A stretch of DNA of 21,805 nucleotides, from contig KN890060.1 in NCBI GenBank assembly GCA_000934455.1, positions 29,996-51,800 on the forward strand, read 5' to 3'. Position numbers and translations under genes: made by a program. The DNA comes from Apostichopus parvimensis (Eukaryota; Echinodermata; Holothuroidea; Aspidochirotida; Stichopodidae). Below, one piece after another: positions 19,000 through 21,805 of this stretch. The notes beneath the pieces were generated by a model. It was not told where the DNA came from and made no database searches. It saw nothing but the letters and a program-made list of their open reading frames with translations. The first letter of the stretch is position 1, and each line of letters starts with the position of its first letter.

Positions 19000-19400
19000 C
19001 AGAAACGAAAGGCTTTCGGCTAATTGAGCTTCACACAAATATCTCTGTCTGTATCTTGTAGCTCAAAATAATTGCCAAGGATTAGAAAAGTGTACTGATT
19101 AGGACAGACGTGCTTCATCAATCATTGAAAAAGGGGGCTTTTGACCTTTTGCTAGCCAATTAAACTGATCGAATCAAGGTACGCTGGATTCATGACCAAC
19201 ATTAATGATGAGATAGGCCGTGTTCTGGCATTTTAATCAGCTCGATACACCTTAAGGGTGGCCTCTTGCAATCTTTCAACTAGTAAACATCGGGAGATGA
19301 AAAAGTAGGATTCCAACGAGGGAACATCCTGTTCATCTACGGTAGATGTAAATTAACATGATGAACTTCTCAGGCAATTCTAGAAATTTGAAGATTAATG
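19000..19400. promoter_or_regulatory. Candidate conserved non-coding block 7 (homeodomain words)
   Basis: This unique, balanced block is rich in homeodomain-type cores: TAATTG (19021-19026), CAATTA (19157-19162), ATTAATGA at 19201-19208 and again at 19394-19401, and TTAATC (19233-19238). Near 19248 CACCTTAAGGGTG is an imperfect palindrome with an Nkx2-like core. CpG dinucleotides are more common than in the flanks. No open frame spans it. It resembles block 4 in motif content. Confidence 0.25.
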
Positions 19401-19599
19401 AGTAAAGTTCAAATGGGGCATGGTTTGCACTAAACCTTAAAATGTGAACTAAGGTATCATTGGTCAGTACACATTAGCCATGCTGTTATCTTGGATCTGG
19501 GAGGAACAGTTAAGGTTTGCAACCTACATTCCCCCTCACAATTTTGCAAGGTTGGTAAGAGTGACTCCATAGTTTTCCCTTTCGGGAAAAAAAAGCATT
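19401..19599. other. Non-coding stretch
   Basis: No gene is recognised. TTTTCCC-TTTC-GGGAAAA (19573-19590) is a perfect seven-base stem with a four-base loop. Confidence 0.4.
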
Positions 19600-19857
19600 T
19601 TACAACAGATCTATACAGTAGTACCTAGGGAAGTTACCTACCAAAATGTGATGGCCCAGGACACATAAAAGTATAATATACAGTATCTCATGAAAGCCAG
19701 CGTGAATAAATACTGTATTCTTGAATTTAAAAGAGATTTCAACTGTTCTTGGACATTTGTAAGCATGAGAGGTGACACCCAACAGGAATACCAAGATGAC
19801 ATAGTTTGTTAAGCCACACTTACAAGAAACTACAGCGACTGCTAGAGTCCTTATCAT
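19600..19857 (-). other. Unassigned ATG frame with hydrophobic N-terminus
   Basis: The minus-strand frame begins at a real ATG (19857) and encodes 85 residues. Residues about 15-32 are hydrophobic and end in Ser-His-Ala, resembling a secretory signal with a cleavage site. A second hydrophobic run lies near residues 58-70. The ATG context is poor (T at -3) and no family is recognised. AT-rich DNA often gives such hydrophobic frames by chance. Confidence 0.1.
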
Positions 19858-21006
19858 CCAGTATCCAGAGCAAGTTTACAGCAAAAACTAAATTTGGCAG
19901 TTACCTTTACTCCTCTCTAACCAGTCTATAATCTGCTTCTAGAACTTTCCCATCTATCTAATCTAATCGTCGGAATTGGTAATGTTTTAGCAACGCGCCA
20001 CTTTCCATGTATAACCTTCAGGAAGATAACCGACATATTCTTCACATCATTTTCAAACTCAAAAGGGAACATCCACTTGGTTTTTCTATGTTGTGATTTT
20101 CTTTGGTCCAAAGAGACCTCTCACCTCTTAGCTTCATTCTTCAGGTCTACAAAGCACAGTACAGTAAGTACCCTTTGAGTTTTCAAGTTTTCTTTTCATT
20201 TTAAAATATGAACATTTCTTTTGGTTCTGGCCCCTGGGGATGATGGCACTGTATGCTCTCAGAACACTAACAAAAGCTGTGGCTGACTAAGCTTTGTCAC
20301 ATCTTTTTTTTCTTCTTTACATCTTTCTTTCCTTTTTGTCATTTAAAACTTTCAGTTTCAGCTCTGCGAAATCAAATTCATATGATACCTGCCATCGATA
20401 TCGCCTGCAAAAATATCCATGTTTGCATTATTAGGGAGATTTGTCCAAGAAAAGTGGTGAACCCCAGAGTACTTTAACTTTCTTTAGGGCTTTGTATTAA
20501 ACAAAATATATATTATTAAATACTTCTTTTACTTGGCTGAATTAAGAAGCTTGGCAGAGGACCAGTTCCTAATATTTCTTTAAAATTTCCTTCAAAAATC
20601 AAACATCCCCCAAATGATTGATTCAGTTTTCTATCTGCTGGCATTTTTCTAAGGTATTATTTTTATTTCTAGGAAACAAAAAGCAGACAAAATGTCTACC
20701 CCTAAGGAATCTAGGATTGCCAAGGAGGAAGCAAATTTGAAAGTGTAGATCAATCAAAGGAATGATATGTGTTGAGCTTTACCAGGGAAGAAAAATATTA
20801 ATAGATCATTGCCACAAAAAAAGATGAGGTCAGTATCCTCTCAAGTTTCAAAGAGTCAATATTTGCCTTCCACTATACTAGAGGGAAACCTGAAACAGAA
20901 ATGTATACACTGAGAGAGTGAGAGACAGATGGAGAGGAAGAGAATATGGGCAAATGGACTTGTTTGTATTTCATACATGAAATGCATTAATAAAATCTAC
21001 AACAAA
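19858..21006. other. Non-coding stretch
   Basis: No gene is recognised. A minus-strand frame at 19926-20111 (TTG start, 61 codons) is charged and looks somewhat protein-like but is unsupported. A T/C-rich tract lies at 20306-20340. A purine-rich GAGAGAGTGAGAGACAGA-like patch lies at about 20912-20945. An acceptor-like TTCATTCTTCAG at 20144 and a donor-like GTAAGT at 20164 would bracket only 19 bases. Confidence 0.35.
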
Positions 21007-21273
21007 TTATGTCAGCATCTGTTGAAAACAAATACCACTGCCATCTGTTCTGTGCAGTGTATTACAATATTCTGGTATATATGATTTAGTGTTGGCTAGC
21101 ATGTATAATTGCCTTTCTGTACCGTCGGGCAGAAATTTATACAAATGTTCTTGTACGCTGTTGTGGTCTTTAGAATCGGTTGAATATACAGATGGGCAAG
21201 GGAGGATTGCATAATGTCTTCCAGTGAGCAGTTTGGTCTTCAACTTCAGTGATTGACTCCATTTACTCCTCTG
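21007..21273 (-). other. Unassigned open frame, possible terminal exon
   Basis: The minus strand is open from 21273 to a TAA at 21007-21009, 88 sense codons. It has no ATG before codon 55. It would have to be a 3' exon, and the AG just upstream (TGACAG ending at 21271) is a poor acceptor touching the repeat at 21275. Codon choice is more balanced than in other chance frames, and the translation has a plausible mix of charged, polar and aromatic residues. I do not recognise the product. It is one of the two best coding candidates by appearance. Confidence 0.15.
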
Positions 21274-21274
21274 T

Positions 21275-21594
21275 CATGTGTGCAGGCGCATAGCCAAGGG
21301 GGGCAAAGGGGGCAGCCGCCCCCCTTGAGCCTTTTTTTAATATTTTTTTTAATGTTTTTATGATATCGCTAGTAACTTCAAAAGAGAAAATGCTAAGATG
21401 CAACTGACAAGGTCTGGGAAGTGCCATTTCCAGTGATCTGGGAGGCATTTTCAGCCAAAATTTTCTTGTACGCTTCGCGCCAACCATGGTGGCGCTATGC
21501 TTAGATAGTTTGTAATGCTGTATCTACGGCTCTAATAGTTTGCCTACAGTTTTGCCCCTCCCTTGGCAGAATCCTTGCTACGCGCCTGCATGTG
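21275..21594. mobile_element. MITE-like inverted-repeat element
   Basis: The element body is 21281-21590 (310 bp). The left end TGCAGGCGCATAG is mirrored by the right end CTACGCGCCTGCA. Inside these, CCAAGGGGGGCAAA on the left matches inverted TTTGCCCCTCCCTTGG on the right, with about 11-13 extra bases between the two blocks in the right arm. CATGTG is found at 21275-21280 and 21589-21594, so a target duplication of four bases (TGTG) up to six, overlapping the tip, is possible. It encodes no transposase. The left head can form two competing G:C hairpins (21296-21326), and GCGCCA...TGGCGC (21477-21495) forms another. The minus-strand frame at 21263-21487 is a by-product. Confidence 0.72.
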
Positions 21595-21616
21595 TGTCTC
21601 TCTTCTTCCACCAAAA

Positions 21617-21805
21617 ATGGCAAATGCAGAGAGGCAAAGTCCCGAAAGAAGCCTGGCTCATACAGGAATCAGATCCTGCATCAAGGGATATATTGGGAAA
21701 GCAGAAACAGAGTCTGCAGAAAGGACTGGAATGAGATGGATTGTTAGGAATTTGTTACAAGTCTCCAGGGTTGGATTCGATCAACCCAAGGAACACTCTT
21801 TGCTA
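21617..21805 (+). other. Open frame running off the right edge
   Basis: An ATG at 21617 with A at -3 and G at +4 starts a frame of 63 codons that stays open to the last base. The same frame is open from 21539, inside the repeat. The sequence is charged and Arg/Ser/Glu-rich, less AT-biased than the surroundings, and unrecognised. A second frame (21540-21734) is open across the same bases, which argues that a locally low stop density explains both. It could be a first exon or an unannotated repeat. It cannot be judged without the downstream sequence. Confidence 0.15.

Noticed and set aside
20145-20163. A possible 19-base micro-exon between an acceptor-like TTCTTCAG and a donor-like GTAAGT.
   Set aside because: The donor-like GTAAGT overlaps the abundant TACAGTA word, so the coincidence is likely chance. 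No coding context exists on either side.
21263-21487. A minus-strand frame with a small Ala/Gly/Pro-rich tail.
   Set aside because: It lies almost wholly within the inverted-repeat element, and its tail is the translated G/C hairpin head.
21745-21790. GGGTTGGATTCGATCAACCC resembling a tRNA T-arm.
   Set aside because: It is a six-base stem with an eight-base loop that does not follow T-arm geometry, and no A box lies upstream at the right distance.
1-21805. Bacterial or phage features, CRISPR arrays, rRNA, intact tRNA or an operon.
   Set aside because: There are no densely packed frames, no Shine-Dalgarno spacing, no regularly spaced repeats with unique spacers and no rRNA-like blocks. The only regular array is the uninterrupted 44-bp satellite.

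Overview
This window looks like animal nuclear DNA with no gene I can name. It is AT-rich (roughly 60-63% A+T by eye). It is full of homopolymers, short palindromes and decayed repeats. It shows no ribosome-binding sites, no tightly packed reading frames, and no rRNA or intact tRNA gene. Three things suggest a marine invertebrate, with an echinoderm such as a sea cucumber as my weak best guess. These are a marked excess of TACTGTA/TACAGTA words, frequent TACATGTA, and a short inverted-repeat element at 21281-21590 with a G/C-run head of a kind I associate with invertebrate deuterostomes. The origin cannot be settled from this sequence alone.

No open frame in either strand gives a protein family I recognise. 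Most longer frames start at a non-ATG codon and are what this composition gives by chance. A few are listed at low confidence because they coincide with splice-like signals or run off the window. Examples are 2961-3381 (+), 4669-4888 (+), 9844-9999 (+), 21007-21273 (-) and 21617-21805 (+). The window is best read as intergenic or intronic.

The left part (1-9.3 kb) is mostly unique AT-rich DNA. It holds a short hairpin (1872-1934), a minus-strand tRNA-derived SINE-like head (3632-3705), a G-quadruplex motif (4986-5010), a C-run/G-run inverted repeat (5286-5391) and an 18-bp perfect palindrome inside longer arms (9053-9096). The middle (9.3-12.6 kb) has an 11-bp minisatellite beside G runs, a GTAC-rich tract and a 162-bp local tandem duplication. 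The right part holds a 197-bp tandem duplication with a G-quadruplex motif (14645-15037), a second tRNA-like fragment (15421-15480), a 21-base C run, and an 11-copy, ~44-bp satellite array (15901-16380) whose monomers tend to alternate between two types. A GA microsatellite and the inverted-repeat element at 21281-21590 follow.

Between the repeats, several blocks have more balanced base composition and clustered homeodomain-, GATA-, AP-1- or Meis-like words. They lie near 950-1340, 6120-6530, 8576-8830, 10080-10260, 12600-12790, 16690-17160 and 19000-19400. They recur every few kilobases, a layout resembling the cis-regulatory landscape of a developmental gene. That is an inference that needs cross-species alignment. 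I did not find a new multi-gene system here. The most distinctive items are the satellite array, the two nucleosome-sized tandem duplications, and the inverted-repeat element.
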